Shown: positions 24,932 to 33,204 of the stretch, one piece after another
Numbering within the stretch: the first letter of the stretch is position 1
Layout: the number at the start of each line of letters is the position of its first letter
NCBI GenBank assembly: GCA_963821275.1
Contig: CAWGDF010000010.1
Span: 124,001 to 188,000, forward strand
Source: JACVRW01 sp963821275
GTDB taxonomy: Bacteria > Actinomycetota > Thermoleophilia > Solirubrobacterales > Thermoleophilaceae
Reading direction: 5' to 3'
DNA: 64,000 nt
Made by a program: the position numbers and the translations under genes
Notes under the pieces: generated by a model
Told to the model about the DNA's origin: nothing
What the model saw: only the letters and a program-made list of their open reading frames with translations
Databases searched by the model: none

Positions 24932-27574
24932 ATGAAGGCCGCTGAGATCCGGGAGACCTTCCTCTCCTTCTTCGAGGAGCACGGTCACATGCGCGTGCCC
25001 TCGGCGTCACTCGTGCCCTCGTCGTACGACCCCTCGGTCCTGCTCACCACCGCGGGCATGCAGCCCTTCAAGCCTTACTTCCGGGGTGAGGAGGAGCCGC
25101 CCTCGCGGCGCCTGACCAGCTGCCAGAAGTCTTTCCGCACGACCGACATCGAGAACGTCGGCATGACCCAGCGCCACCTGACCTTCTTCGAGATGCTGGG
25201 GAACTTCTCGGTCGGCGACTACTTCAAGCAGGGCGCGGTGGAGCTCGCCTGGGAGCTGGCCACCGAGGGCTTCGGCTTCGAAAAGGAGCGGCTCTGGATC
25301 ACGGTGTTCGGGGGCGACGAGGAGCTGGGCCTGGGGCCGGACAACGAGGCGATCGAGTGCTGGCGCTCCGTGGACGTGCCCGACGAGCGCATCCTCCTCC
25401 TGGGCCGCGACGACAACTTCTGGCAGTCCGGGCCCACCGGCCCTTGCGGGCCCTGCTCGGAGATCTACATCGACCGTGGCCTGGCGTTCGGCGCCGAGGA
25501 GGACCGGCCGGGCGACGACACCGAGCGCTTCCTCGAGATCTGGAACCTCGTGTTCATGCAGTACGAGCTCCAGGCCGACGGCTCGCTGCCCGAGCTGCCG
25601 ATGCAGAGCATCGACACCGGCATGGGCCTGGAGCGCATGGCGTCGGTGCTGCAGGAGGTCGAGTCGGTCTTCGACACCGACCTCTTTCGCCCGCTGATCG
25701 CGCTGGGCGAGGAGATCTCCGGCCGCCGCTTCGGGCAGGACTTCCGCACCACCCGCGCTCTGCGCATCCTGGCCGACCACGGGCGCGCCGCGGCGTTCCT
25801 GCTGGGCGACGGGGTGGTGCCCTCCAACGAGGACCGCGGTTACATCCTCCGCCGCATCATGCGCCGCACGATGCAGCAGGGGCACGTGCTGGGGCTCAGC
25901 GAGCCGTTCCTCCCGCGGCTGTACGAGCGGGCGGTCGAGGCGATGGGCGACGCCTACCCGGAGCTCCGCAGCGAGTGGCCGGCCATCGAGCGCTGGGCCC
26001 GCGCCGAGGAGGAGGGCTTCGGCCGGACCCTCGAGCAGGGGGAGCGGCTCCTCGCCGAGCTGATCGCCGAGGCGCGGAAGGAGAACACCTCCTGGGTGGC
26101 GGCCGAGGACGCCTTCCGGCTGCACGACACCTACGGCTTTCCCTACGAGATGACCAAGGAGCTGCTGGCCGAGGCCGGCCTGTCGGTCGACGACCAGGGC
26201 TTCGAGGAGCTGATGGAGAGGGCCCGCGAGGTCTCCCGGGCGGGCAGCAGCCGCACCCGCGCGCGGGCGGAGGCCGGCGCGGACGTGCACGTCGAGCACG
26301 AGGACGTGCTGCGCTTCGCCCGCGAGGCGGGCTTTCGGACGCGCTTCGTGGGCTACGAGACCACCGAGGCGGACACCGTGCTGCGGGTGGCCGAGGGCTC
26401 CAACGGCTGGGTGCTGGCCAAGCTCGAGGAGAGTCCCTTCTATCCCGAGGGCGGCGGCCAGGTGTCCGACTCGGGCGTGGTCGAGACGCCATCCGGCCGC
26501 GCCCGGGTGGCGGACGTATACCGGCTGGGCGACGACCAGGCGCTGGCCCTCGAGCTCCTCGAAGGCGAGATCGGCCCCGGCGAGGACGCCAGGGCCATGG
26601 TCGAGCGGGCCGAGCGCCTGGCCACGATGCGCAACCACACCGCGACGCACCTGCTTCACGCTGCCCTGCGCCGGCGGCTGGGCACGCACGTGCGCCAGGC
26701 CGGCTCGTACGTGGGGCCAGACAAGCTGCGCTTCGACTTCACGCACGGCGAGCGGCTGAGCGACGAGGAGCTCGCAGATGTCGACGCGCTGCTCGGCGAC
26801 TGGATCGCCGCACGGCACGCGGTCCACGCCCTCGAGACCACGCGGGCCGAAGCCGAGGCGCTCGGCGCGCTGGCGCTGTTCGGCGAGAAGTACGGCGATT
26901 GGGTGCGAATGGTGGAGATCGAGGGGGTGTCGCGGGAGCTGTGCGGCGGCACCCACGTTGCGGCCACCGCCGAGCTGGGGCTCCTTCATCTGACCGGCGA
27001 GACCTCGAGCGCTTCCAACGTGCGCCGCATCGAGGCCGTGACCGGCCCGGCCGGCGCCGAGCTGTTCCGCGAGCGCACGCGCCGGCTGCAGGAGATCGCC
27101 GATCTCTTGCGCGTGCCCGAGCACGAGGTCGTGCGGGCCGTGGAGCGGCTGGGCGAGCGGGTCAAGGAGCTCCAGCGAAAGCCACAGGGCGGGCCCGACC
27201 GCGAGGTCGCCGAGCGCCTGGTGGCGGGCGCGGACGAGCATGCCGGCGTCCGAGTGGTCGTGGAGGCCGTGGAGGCTCCGGACGCCAAGGCCCTGCTGGA
27301 GCTCTCCGACGCGGTGCGCCAGAAGCTGGGCGACGCGGCGGTCGTCCTGGGCGCGCGGATCGGCGATCGGGTCCAGCTGGTGGCGAACGTCGCGCCGGCG
27401 GCGGTTGAGCGCGGCCCGAACGCGGCCCAGGTGGTGCGCACGGCCGCCCAGGTGGCCGGCGGAGGAGGCGGCGGCCGGGACACGATGGCTCAGGCGGGCG
27501 GCGGCGACCCCGACAAGCTGCCCGACGCGCTCGCGGCGGCGCGGCTCGAGATTGAGCAGGCGCTCGCCGGCTGA
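24932..27574 (+). CDS. alaS: Alanyl-tRNA synthetase
   Basis: 880 residues, full length. Class II catalytic core (1-~240: 'SLVPSSYDPSVLLTTAGMQ', 'RHLTFFEMLGNFSVGDYFK', 'DTGMGLERMASVLQ'), tRNA-recognition helices, the editing domain with HxxxH in 'NHTATHLLHAALR' and 'CGGTHVAATAE', and the C-Ala domain ending in 'AGGGGGGRDTMAQAGG'. It charges tRNA-Ala and hydrolyses Ser/Gly mischarged tRNA. It overlaps ruvX by one base, giving alaS-ruvX-mltG-aroE, an order seen in many Gram-positive genomes. Confidence 0.98.
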   Translation: MKAAEIRETFLSFFEEHGHMRVPSASLVPSSYDPSVLLTTAGMQPFKPYFRGEEEPPSRRLTSCQKSFRTTDIENVGMTQRHLTFFEMLGNFSVGDYFKQGAVELAWELATEGFGFEKERLWITVFGGDEELGLGPDNEAIECWRSVDVPDERILLLGRDDNFWQSGPTGPCGPCSEIYIDRGLAFGAEEDRPGDDTERFLEIWNLVFMQYELQADGSLPELPMQSIDTGMGLERMASVLQEVESVFDTDLFRPLIALGEEISGRRFGQDFRTTRALRILADHGRAAAFLLGDGVVPSNEDRGYILRRIMRRTMQQGHVLGLSEPFLPRLYERAVEAMGDAYPELRSEWPAIERWARAEEEGFGRTLEQGERLLAELIAEARKENTSWVAAEDAFRLHDTYGFPYEMTKELLAEAGLSVDDQGFEELMERAREVSRAGSSRTRARAEAGADVHVEHEDVLRFAREAGFRTRFVGYETTEADTVLRVAEGSNGWVLAKLEESPFYPEGGGQVSDSGVVETPSGRARVADVYRLGDDQALALELLEGEIGPGEDARAMVERAERLATMRNHTATHLLHAALRRRLGTHVRQAGSYVGPDKLRFDFTHGERLSDEELADVDALLGDWIAARHAVHALETTRAEAEALGALALFGEKYGDWVRMVEIEGVSRELCGGTHVAATAELGLLHLTGETSSASNVRRIEAVTGPAGAELFRERTRRLQEIADLLRVPEHEVVRAVERLGERVKELQRKPQGGPDREVAERLVAGADEHAGVRVVVEAVEAPDAKALLELSDAVRQKLGDAAVVLGARIGDRVQLVANVAPAAVERGPNAAQVVRTAAQVAGGGGGGRDTMAQAGGGDPDKLPDALAAARLEIEQALAG

Positions 27575-27963
27575 TGGCCCGCATACTGGCGCTCGACCAC
27601 GGGTCGGCACGCTGCGGCTGCGCGATCTCCGATCCCTCCGGGACGCTGGCCACGCCGCTTCCCGCCGTGGAAAGACCGGATACGACCGATGGATTGGCCA
27701 GGCTTCAGCGCGTGGTCGAGCAGCAGGGCGCGGAACGCGTGATCGTCGGATTGCCTCTCACGTTGCGCGGTGAGGAGGGCGAGCAGGCGGCTCGCGCGCG
27801 GGCGTTCGCCGAGCGGCTGGAGCGCACGCTGGGCGTGCCGGTGGAGCTGCACGACGAGCGCCTCACCACCAGGCTCGCCGAGCGGACCGGAGGCGCCGGC
27901 GACAGCGACTCCCGCGCCGCCGCCCACCTGCTCGAGAGCTATCTGGCAAGGGCGCCGCGGTGA
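27574..27963 (+). CDS. ruvX: YqgF/RuvX family, pre-16S rRNA nuclease
   Basis: 129 residues with the RNase H-like fold: 'ILALDHGSARCGCAISD' with the first catalytic Asp, 'ERVIVGLPLTLRGEEGEQA' and 'DERLTTRLAE' with the second acidic group, and a C-terminal 'SDSRAAAHLLESYL' with the third. The usual residue after the first Asp is Val or Leu-Gly; here it is His-Gly. It matures the 5' end of 16S rRNA. It overlaps both neighbours. Confidence 0.95.
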   Translation: MARILALDHGSARCGCAISDPSGTLATPLPAVERPDTTDGLARLQRVVEQQGAERVIVGLPLTLRGEEGEQAARARAFAERLERTLGVPVELHDERLTTRLAERTGGAGDSDSRAAAHLLESYLARAPR

Positions 27964-29210
27964 CTGACGGCCCGCCGCCGGTACCCGGTGGACGCAGCCC
28001 CGAGGAGCGGGAGGCCGCCCGCCGCGAGCGCGCCGCCCGCCGCCAGGCCCGCGGGGGCACGGTGGCCACGGCGCCCCCGCCCCCGACCCCGCCCGTCGCC
28101 GAGCCGGCGACCGAACCGGTCGCGGGCGACGGCCACCCGCCCCCGCCCGCGCCGCCGCCCGTGCGCCGCCGGCCGCGCTGGGGCCGGATGCTGGCGGCCC
28201 TGTTGGCCCTCGTGGCTCTCGGCGCCGCCGCCTGGTTCCTGCTCTCCCTGTTCCAGCCCTTCCATGGCGACGGCGAGAACCCCCGGGTGCGCCTCGCGAT
28301 CCCCCAGGGTGCGACGCTGGGCGAGATCGCCGAGTCGCTGGAGCGCAACGGGGTGGTCAGGAGCGCCGGCTTCTTCGAGCTGCGGGCCCGCCTCGCCGGC
28401 CGCAGCGGGGACCTGAAGCCGGGTCGCTACGAGCTCCGGCAGGACCTCAGCTACATGGCGGCGCTGGACGCCCTCGAGCAGGGGGTGCCGCCCAACGTGG
28501 TCCAGGTGACCGTGCCCGAGGGCCGCTCGCGGCGCGAGATCGCGCCGCTGGTCAGGCGCCTGCGGGGCAACTACGTGCGCGCCACCCGGCGCTCGCCGCT
28601 GCTCAACCCGCGCCGCTACGGCGCGCCGGGGCCCCGGTCGCTCGAGGGCTTCCTCTTTCCCGCCACCTACGAGCTGAAGAAGGGCCAATCCGTGCGCCGC
28701 CTGGTCAACCGCCAGCTGACCGCGTTCAAGCGCAGCTTCGGCGAGGTCGACCTGAGCTACGCCCGGCGCCGGAACCTGACCCCGTACGACGTGCTCACGA
28801 TCGCCTCGCTCGTGGAGCGCGAGGCGGCGCTGTCCCGGGAGCGGCCCATCATCGCCTCGGTGATCTACAACCGGCTGCGCCAGGACATCCGGCTGGACAT
28901 CGACGCCACCACGCGCTTCGCCGTGAACAACTGGACCGAGCCGCTCAGGCAGTCCGAGATCGAGAACCCGTCGCCGTACAACACCCGGGTCTACTCGGGC
29001 CTGCCGCCGGGGCCGATCGGCAACCCCGGTCTCGACTCGATCCGGGCGGCGGCGAGACCGGCCCGGACGAATTACCTGTTCTACGTCGCGGTCATCTGCG
29101 GCGAGGGACGTCACCGCTTCGCGGCCACCAACGCGGAGTTCGAGCGCCACGTCGCCGAGTACGAGAGCGAGCGCGAGCGGCGCGGCGGCAAGGCGCCCAC
29201 CAGCTGTTGA
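27960..29210 (+). CDS. mltG: Endolytic murein transglycosylase MltG
   Basis: 416 residues from GTG. A Pro/Arg-rich cytosolic tail of ~75 residues leads to one membrane helix (about 78-97). The extracellular part has a LysM-like subdomain ('IPQGATLGEIAESLERNGVV') and the YceG catalytic domain with 'EGFLFPATYEL', the catalytic Glu in 'TIASLVEREA', 'RLDIDATTRFA' and 'YNTRVYSGLPPGPIGNPG'. It cleaves nascent peptidoglycan and limits glycan length. The proline-rich tail is longer than in Escherichia coli. Confidence 0.95.
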   Translation: MTDGPPPVPGGRSPEEREAARRERAARRQARGGTVATAPPPPTPPVAEPATEPVAGDGHPPPPAPPPVRRRPRWGRMLAALLALVALGAAAWFLLSLFQPFHGDGENPRVRLAIPQGATLGEIAESLERNGVVRSAGFFELRARLAGRSGDLKPGRYELRQDLSYMAALDALEQGVPPNVVQVTVPEGRSRREIAPLVRRLRGNYVRATRRSPLLNPRRYGAPGPRSLEGFLFPATYELKKGQSVRRLVNRQLTAFKRSFGEVDLSYARRRNLTPYDVLTIASLVEREAALSRERPIIASVIYNRLRQDIRLDIDATTRFAVNNWTEPLRQSEIENPSPYNTRVYSGLPPGPIGNPGLDSIRAAARPARTNYLFYVAVICGEGRHRFAATNAEFERHVAEYESERERRGGKAPTSC

Positions 29211-29244
29211 CCGCTCCGGGCCTCCGACCGGCGGCCCCCGGGGG

Positions 29245-29313
29245 GTGAGGCGCCTTATGTCGTCATCTCACGACCTAAAGCGCCCCACCCCCGGAAAAGG
29301 GGCGGGGCGAAGC
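29245..29313 (+). promoter_or_regulatory. Structured leader of aroE with two overlapping hairpins
   Basis: Hairpin 1 (29249-29284): GGCGC / GCGCC outer stem, CTTAT / CTAAA internal loop, GTCGT / ACGAC inner stem, CATCTC loop. Hairpin 2 (29282-29308): nine pairs with one mismatch around GGAAAA, whose 3' arm carries the G-rich sequence before the GTG start at 29314. The two share bases 29282-29284 and so compete. This stretch also has rare A/T-rich codons if read as coding, which argues for a leader rather than an N-terminal extension of AroE. Confidence 0.4.
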
Positions 29314-30096
29314 GTGATTCTCGCCGGGGTGCTCGGCTTCCCGGTCGGCCACAGCCGCTCGCCGGCGATGATGAACGCCGCCTTCTCGGACCTGGGACTC
29401 GACTGGCGCTACCTGAAGCTGCCCGTGCCGCCGGAGCGCTTCGCCGAGACCACGCGCGCCCTGCCCGGGTCCGGCTTCCTGGGCGCCAACGTGACCATCC
29501 CCCACAAGCTGGCCGCGTGCGAGCTGGCCGACGAGCTGTCGCCGGCCGCGGCGGCCATCGGCGCGGCCAACACGCTGGCGTTCGGGAGCGGGCGGATCGT
29601 CGCCGACAACACCGACGCGGGCGGTCTGCTGGACGCGCTCGGCGAGCCGCTGCCCGCCAGCGCCCTCGTCCTCGGCACGGGTGGAGCCGGCCGGGCGGCG
29701 GCGTGGGCGCTGCGGGAGCGCGGGGTCGAGGTCGCCGTCTGGAACCGCACCGCCGAACGGGCGGCGGCGCTGGCCTCTGAGCTCGGCGTCCGGCACGTCG
29801 CAGCGCCTCGAGTGGCCGAGCTGATGGTCAACGCCACCTCCGTGGGACTGGGAGGGGCCGCTCCGGCCGAGAGCCTGCGCGCGCTGGGGCTCGAGGAGCT
29901 CGAGCCGCCCCGAGTGCTGGTGGATCTCGTCTACGGGAAGGAGCAGACCGCCCTGGTCGGCTGGGCCGCACGCGCGGGTGCGCGGGTGGTCGACGGGCTC
30001 GAGGTGCTGGTGCGCCAAGGGGCCCGCAGCCTCGAGCTTTGGACCGGCCGGCCCGCGCCGCTGGAGGTGATGCGCGCCGCCGCGGCGCGCGGGTAG
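29314..30096 (+). CDS. aroE: Shikimate dehydrogenase
   Basis: 260 residues from the GTG at 29314, matching the family length; the frame is open upstream to an ATG at 29257, but that part is structured and not AroE-like. Substrate domain: 'GFPVGHSRSPAMMNAAF', 'GANVTIPHKLAA' with the catalytic Lys, 'GAANTL', 'DNTDAGG' with the catalytic Asp. NADP domain: 'LVLGTGGAGRAAA', 'WNRTAERAAAL'. It reduces 3-dehydroshikimate to shikimate. Other shikimate genes lie 2 kb downstream. Confidence 0.95.
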   Translation: MILAGVLGFPVGHSRSPAMMNAAFSDLGLDWRYLKLPVPPERFAETTRALPGSGFLGANVTIPHKLAACELADELSPAAAAIGAANTLAFGSGRIVADNTDAGGLLDALGEPLPASALVLGTGGAGRAAAWALRERGVEVAVWNRTAERAAALASELGVRHVAAPRVAELMVNATSVGLGGAAPAESLRALGLEELEPPRVLVDLVYGKEQTALVGWAARAGARVVDGLEVLVRQGARSLELWTGRPAPLEVMRAAAARG

Positions 30097-30097
30097 G

Positions 30098-30523
30098 TCA
30101 GCGACCGACCCGCACCGCCGTCGCCTCGATCTGCTTCTGCCCGTGACTGCCGCTGTACACCGGCCCGGCCGCGCTCAGGAAGTCCCCCGGTCCGGGCAGC
30201 GGCGACGGCCGCAGCGACCGCCTCACGTCCACGACCGTCAAGCCGGGGCCGGTGACCGATTCGCCCGAGGCCAGGACGAAGTGCGCGTCGCCGTCGCCGT
30301 CGGGGTCCACACGCTCCACGTAGAGGATGCGGCCGTCCGCCTCGCGGCAGTTGCCCGCGCCGGGCGGGCAGCGGGGCCCCGGTCCGTCGGGAGCCGGCTC
30401 GTCGGGGGACGGCGCGGGGGCGGCCGGGGCGGTCAGCTCGGTGCTCGGCGGCTCGATGGCCAGGACCGCCACGACGCCAATCGCCGCCGCGAGCAGGAGC
30501 AGCAGGAGGGCACGCCGGCTCAC
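30098..30523 (-). CDS. Secreted or membrane-anchored hypothetical protein
   Basis: 141 residues. One N-terminal hydrophobic helix (about 5-22) acts as signal or anchor. A Pro/Ala-rich linker (25-50), a CPPGAGNC Cys pair and a compact strand-rich domain follow ('DGRILYVERVDPDGDGDAHFVL', in parts resembling a small OB-like barrel). It is one base-pair block away from the next minus gene (4-base overlap), and that gene has the same layout, so the two form an operon convergent with aroE. Function unknown. Confidence 0.75.
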   Translation of the reverse strand: MSRRALLLLLLAAAIGVVAVLAIEPPSTELTAPAAPAPSPDEPAPDGPGPRCPPGAGNCREADGRILYVERVDPDGDGDAHFVLASGESVTGPGLTVVDVRRSLRPSPLPGPGDFLSAAGPVYSGSHGQKQIEATAVRVGR

Positions 30524-30957
30524 TGCTTGGGCTCCGTGACCGCCAGCGTGCCGGCCGGACTCGCCTCGTCACCAGCGGCGGGCGTGAACGTGATCGGATA
30601 GCGGCGAGCCTCCGACGTGAGCACGTCGAAGCGCGCCGGCGTGAGCGGTTCCGCCGCCCCCCCGACGCCGAGGAGCGGGATCTCCACCTGGCCCGGCTCC
30701 TCGACCGACACCAGCACGGTGGCGGGCCGGCCGGCGGCCAGGCGGCGGGTCTGGTCGCGGCCGGCGTCGAAGTTGAGGTCGGCCGGCTCCTGGGCGGGCG
30801 GGCCGGAGCCGGGCACCGCGGTCGCCGGCTCGCGCTGCGGCGTCGGGGCGGTCAGCGGGTCGCGACCGCCGTCGGAGCCCGGGTTGGACACGGTGGCCGC
30901 CACCGCGGCCAGGCCGAGGACGATGGCGAACAGCAGCAGGGCGCGCCGGAAGTGCAC
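30520..30957 (-). CDS. Secreted or membrane-anchored hypothetical protein, first of the pair
   Basis: 145 residues. N-terminal hydrophobic helix (about 5-23), a Pro/Gly/Thr-rich linker, then a domain with 'ATVLVSVEEPGQVEIPLLG' and 'ARFDVLTSEARRYPITFTPA', which looks like a cupredoxin-like or Ig-like beta fold without metal ligands. It is divergent from the prepilin peptidase with a 20-base gap, so their promoters overlap. Function unknown. Confidence 0.75.
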   Translation of the reverse strand: MHFRRALLLFAIVLGLAAVAATVSNPGSDGGRDPLTAPTPQREPATAVPGSGPPAQEPADLNFDAGRDQTRRLAAGRPATVLVSVEEPGQVEIPLLGVGGAAEPLTPARFDVLTSEARRYPITFTPAAGDEASPAGTLAVTEPKQ

Positions 30958-30977
30958 ACCGGTGATGCTAGGTAACG

Positions 30978-31520
30978 ATGAGGGGACGCTTGCCGGTGTT
31001 GGCGCTCGCCGCCCTTGCCATGGCCACGGTGGTGGCGGTGCGCGGCGTCGAAGCCGATCTCCTCCTGGAGCTGCCCTTCGTCGCGGCCCTCGTTCTGCTC
31101 GCCGCGATCGACCTGGAGCGGCGAATCTTGCCCAACCGGATCGTCTACCCGCTCGCCCTCTGGGGGCTGGTGGCGACCGCGGTCGTGAGCAGGGACGACC
31201 TGCCGGAGCACCTCGCGGCCGGCGCGGGCGCCTTTGCCCTGCTGCTGGTGGTGGCGCTCCTCCACCCTCCCGGCATGGGCATGGGGGACGTCAAGCTCGC
31301 CGGCGCGATGGGCCTGTGCCTCGGGGTGGCCGTGATCCCGGCTTTGCTCGTGGCCTTTCTCGCGGGCTCGGTCGCCGGCCTGGTGATCGTCCTGCGCGAG
31401 GGGCCGGCCTCCCGCAGGGCAACCCTCCCGTTCGGGGTCTTCCTCGCCCTCGGCGGGATCGCCGGGGTGCTGGCCGGGCCGGAGCTGATCGACCTCTTCG
31501 ACGACGCTTTCCTTGCCTAA
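30978..31520 (+). CDS. Prepilin peptidase (A24), catalytic domain only
   Basis: 180 residues, with six predicted membrane helices. The aspartic protease pair is present: Asp45 in 'LAAIDLERRILPN' and Asp104 in 'GMGMGDVKLAGA'. The N-terminal methylase domain with its Cys pairs is absent, as in many actinobacterial enzymes of TadV/CpaA size. It would cleave type IV-like or Flp prepilin leader peptides, but no pilin genes are in the window. The end overlaps the next gene by 8 bases. Confidence 0.9.
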   Translation: MRGRLPVLALAALAMATVVAVRGVEADLLLELPFVAALVLLAAIDLERRILPNRIVYPLALWGLVATAVVSRDDLPEHLAAGAGAFALLLVVALLHPPGMGMGDVKLAGAMGLCLGVAVIPALLVAFLAGSVAGLVIVLREGPASRRATLPFGVFLALGGIAGVLAGPELIDLFDDAFLA

Positions 31521-32025
31521 CCTCGTCCCGATGGTGGTCGATGTGGCCTACGAGGAGCGCTACTGGTATCCCGACGACGGCGGGGTGGTGTGGGTAGCCG
31601 GCTATCACGTGATCGACCCGGGCTCGGAGCGCTATCTCCCCCGGGATGCGCCCGAGCTGGTGGCGCGCGGCCTGCGGGTGCTGGGCGTGGCCGGGGCCCG
31701 CGACCATCACGCGGAGGCGCTGGCCTCGGGGGAGGTGGGCCCCGGCCGTCCGCTCGAGCTGCGCCGCGACCCGGACAACGTCCACGATCCGAACGCCATC
31801 GCCGTGCTCGCGCCCGGCGGCGAGCGGGTCGGCTGGGTGCCCCGCGACGCCGCTGCGGAGCTCGCGCCGCAACTCGACGCCGGGCGGCCCTGGTCCGCCG
31901 TCGGCCTGCGTGAGCAGCGCCATTCGCCCCGCGCCCCGCGTTCCGGGCTCGTGATGCTCCTGGCTGCCGATCCGCACCTGGAGCTGCGCGAGCAGCCCTC
32001 CAGGCGCTCCGCTCGCCGCCAGTAG
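31513..32025 (+). CDS. HIRAN domain protein
   Basis: 170 residues from TTG; the ATG at 31531 is an alternative. Residues about 65-125 match the HIRAN pattern: 'PGRPLELRRDPDNVHDPNAIAVL', then 'ERVGWVPRDAAAELAPQLDAG'. HIRAN domains bind 3'-ends of single-stranded DNA in repair helicases; stand-alone versions are common in bacteria with no defined role. The N-terminus 'VVDVAYEERYWYPDDGGVVW' is not part of HIRAN. Confidence 0.82.
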   Translation: MPNLVPMVVDVAYEERYWYPDDGGVVWVAGYHVIDPGSERYLPRDAPELVARGLRVLGVAGARDHHAEALASGEVGPGRPLELRRDPDNVHDPNAIAVLAPGGERVGWVPRDAAAELAPQLDAGRPWSAVGLREQRHSPRAPRSGLVMLLAADPHLELREQPSRRSARRQ

Positions 32026-32037
32026 GGTGTGAACGGC

Positions 32038-33204
32038 ATGTCGTTGCGCTTCGTCACCGCCGGCGAGTCGCACGGCCCTGGCCTCACCGCCCTCGTGGAG
32101 GGACTGCCGGCCGGGCTCGAGCTGCGACCGGAGGACATCGACCGGGACCTCGCCCGGCGGCAGCTCGGGCATGGCCGCGGCGGGCGTATGAAGATCGAGA
32201 AGGACCGGGCCGAGGTGACCGCGGGCGTCCGCCACGGAAGGACGCTGGGGAGTCCGGTCGCCCTGCGGATCGAGAACCGCGACTACGCCAACTGGGAGGA
32301 GCGCATGAATCCCTGGCCGGTCGAGGCGGAGGTGGACGAGGTGCACCTGCCGCGGCCGGGCCACGCCGACCTCGCCGGTGTGCAGAAGTTCGGGCACAGC
32401 GACGTGCGCAACGTGCTGGAGCGGGCCTCGGCCCGCGAGACGGCGGCCCGCGTGGGCGCCGGTGCGCTGGCCAAGGCCCTCCTGCGGGAGCTGGGGGTGA
32501 GCGTCCGCTCCCACGTCACTCGCATCGGCACGGTGACGGCTCCGGAGCGCGACGACCTGGGTGTGCAGGACTTCGAGGGGGTGGACGAGTCGCCGGTGCG
32601 CTGCCTGGATCCCGCGGCCAGCGAAGCAATGGTGGCGGAGATCGACGCCGCGCGGAAGGCGAACGAGTCGCTCGGCGGCGTGTTCGAGGTTCGGGCCTTC
32701 GGGGTCGTGCCCGGGATCGGCTCGCACGTCTCCTGGGAGGAGCGGCTGGACGGCCGGCTGGCCCAGGCCGTCATGTCCATCCAGGCGATGAAGGGCGTCG
32801 GCGTGGGCGACGGCTTCGAGCTCGCCGGGCGGGTGGGCTCGCGCGCGCACGACGAGATCTTCTGGTCCGATGAGCGGGGCTACCACCGCGAGACCAACCG
32901 GGCCGGAGGGCTGGAGGGGGGGATGACCACGGGCGACCCGCTCGTGGTGCGGGCCGCGATGAAGCCACTGCCCACCCTCACCCAGCCGCTGCGCAGCGTC
33001 GACACCGAGACCAAGGAGCCGGCCCAGGCCTTGCGCGAGCGCACCGACTCCTGCACGGTGCCCGCGGCCGGCGTGGTGGGGGAGGCGATGGTGTCGCTGG
33101 TGCTCGCGGCCGCCTACCGGGAGAAGCTCGGCGGCGACCACATGGACGACGTGCGGGCGGCACTGCAGGCATACAAGGAGCGCATCGGGTGGAGGCGCGG
33201 CTAA
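32038..33204 (+). CDS. aroC: Chorismate synthase
   Basis: 388 residues from the ATG at 32038 (a GTG nine bases upstream is possible). Signature motifs are 'TAGESHGPGL', 'RRQLGHGRGGRM', 'LRIENRD', 'RASARETAARVGAGALAK', 'GGLEGGMTTGDP' and 'RTDSCTVPAAGVV'. It converts EPSP to chorismate using reduced FMN. Its last 16 bases overlap the aroK-aroB fusion. Confidence 0.97.
   Translation: MSLRFVTAGESHGPGLTALVEGLPAGLELRPEDIDRDLARRQLGHGRGGRMKIEKDRAEVTAGVRHGRTLGSPVALRIENRDYANWEERMNPWPVEAEVDEVHLPRPGHADLAGVQKFGHSDVRNVLERASARETAARVGAGALAKALLRELGVSVRSHVTRIGTVTAPERDDLGVQDFEGVDESPVRCLDPAASEAMVAEIDAARKANESLGGVFEVRAFGVVPGIGSHVSWEERLDGRLAQAVMSIQAMKGVGVGDGFELAGRVGSRAHDEIFWSDERGYHRETNRAGGLEGGMTTGDPLVVRAAMKPLPTLTQPLRSVDTETKEPAQALRERTDSCTVPAAGVVGEAMVSLVLAAAYREKLGGDHMDDVRAALQAYKERIGWRRG

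Noticed and set aside
29257..29313. N-terminal extension of AroE starting at ATG 29257
   Set aside because: The segment has rare A/T-rich codons, folds into two hairpins, and lies outside the family's normal start at the 'VILAGVLGFPVGHS' region.
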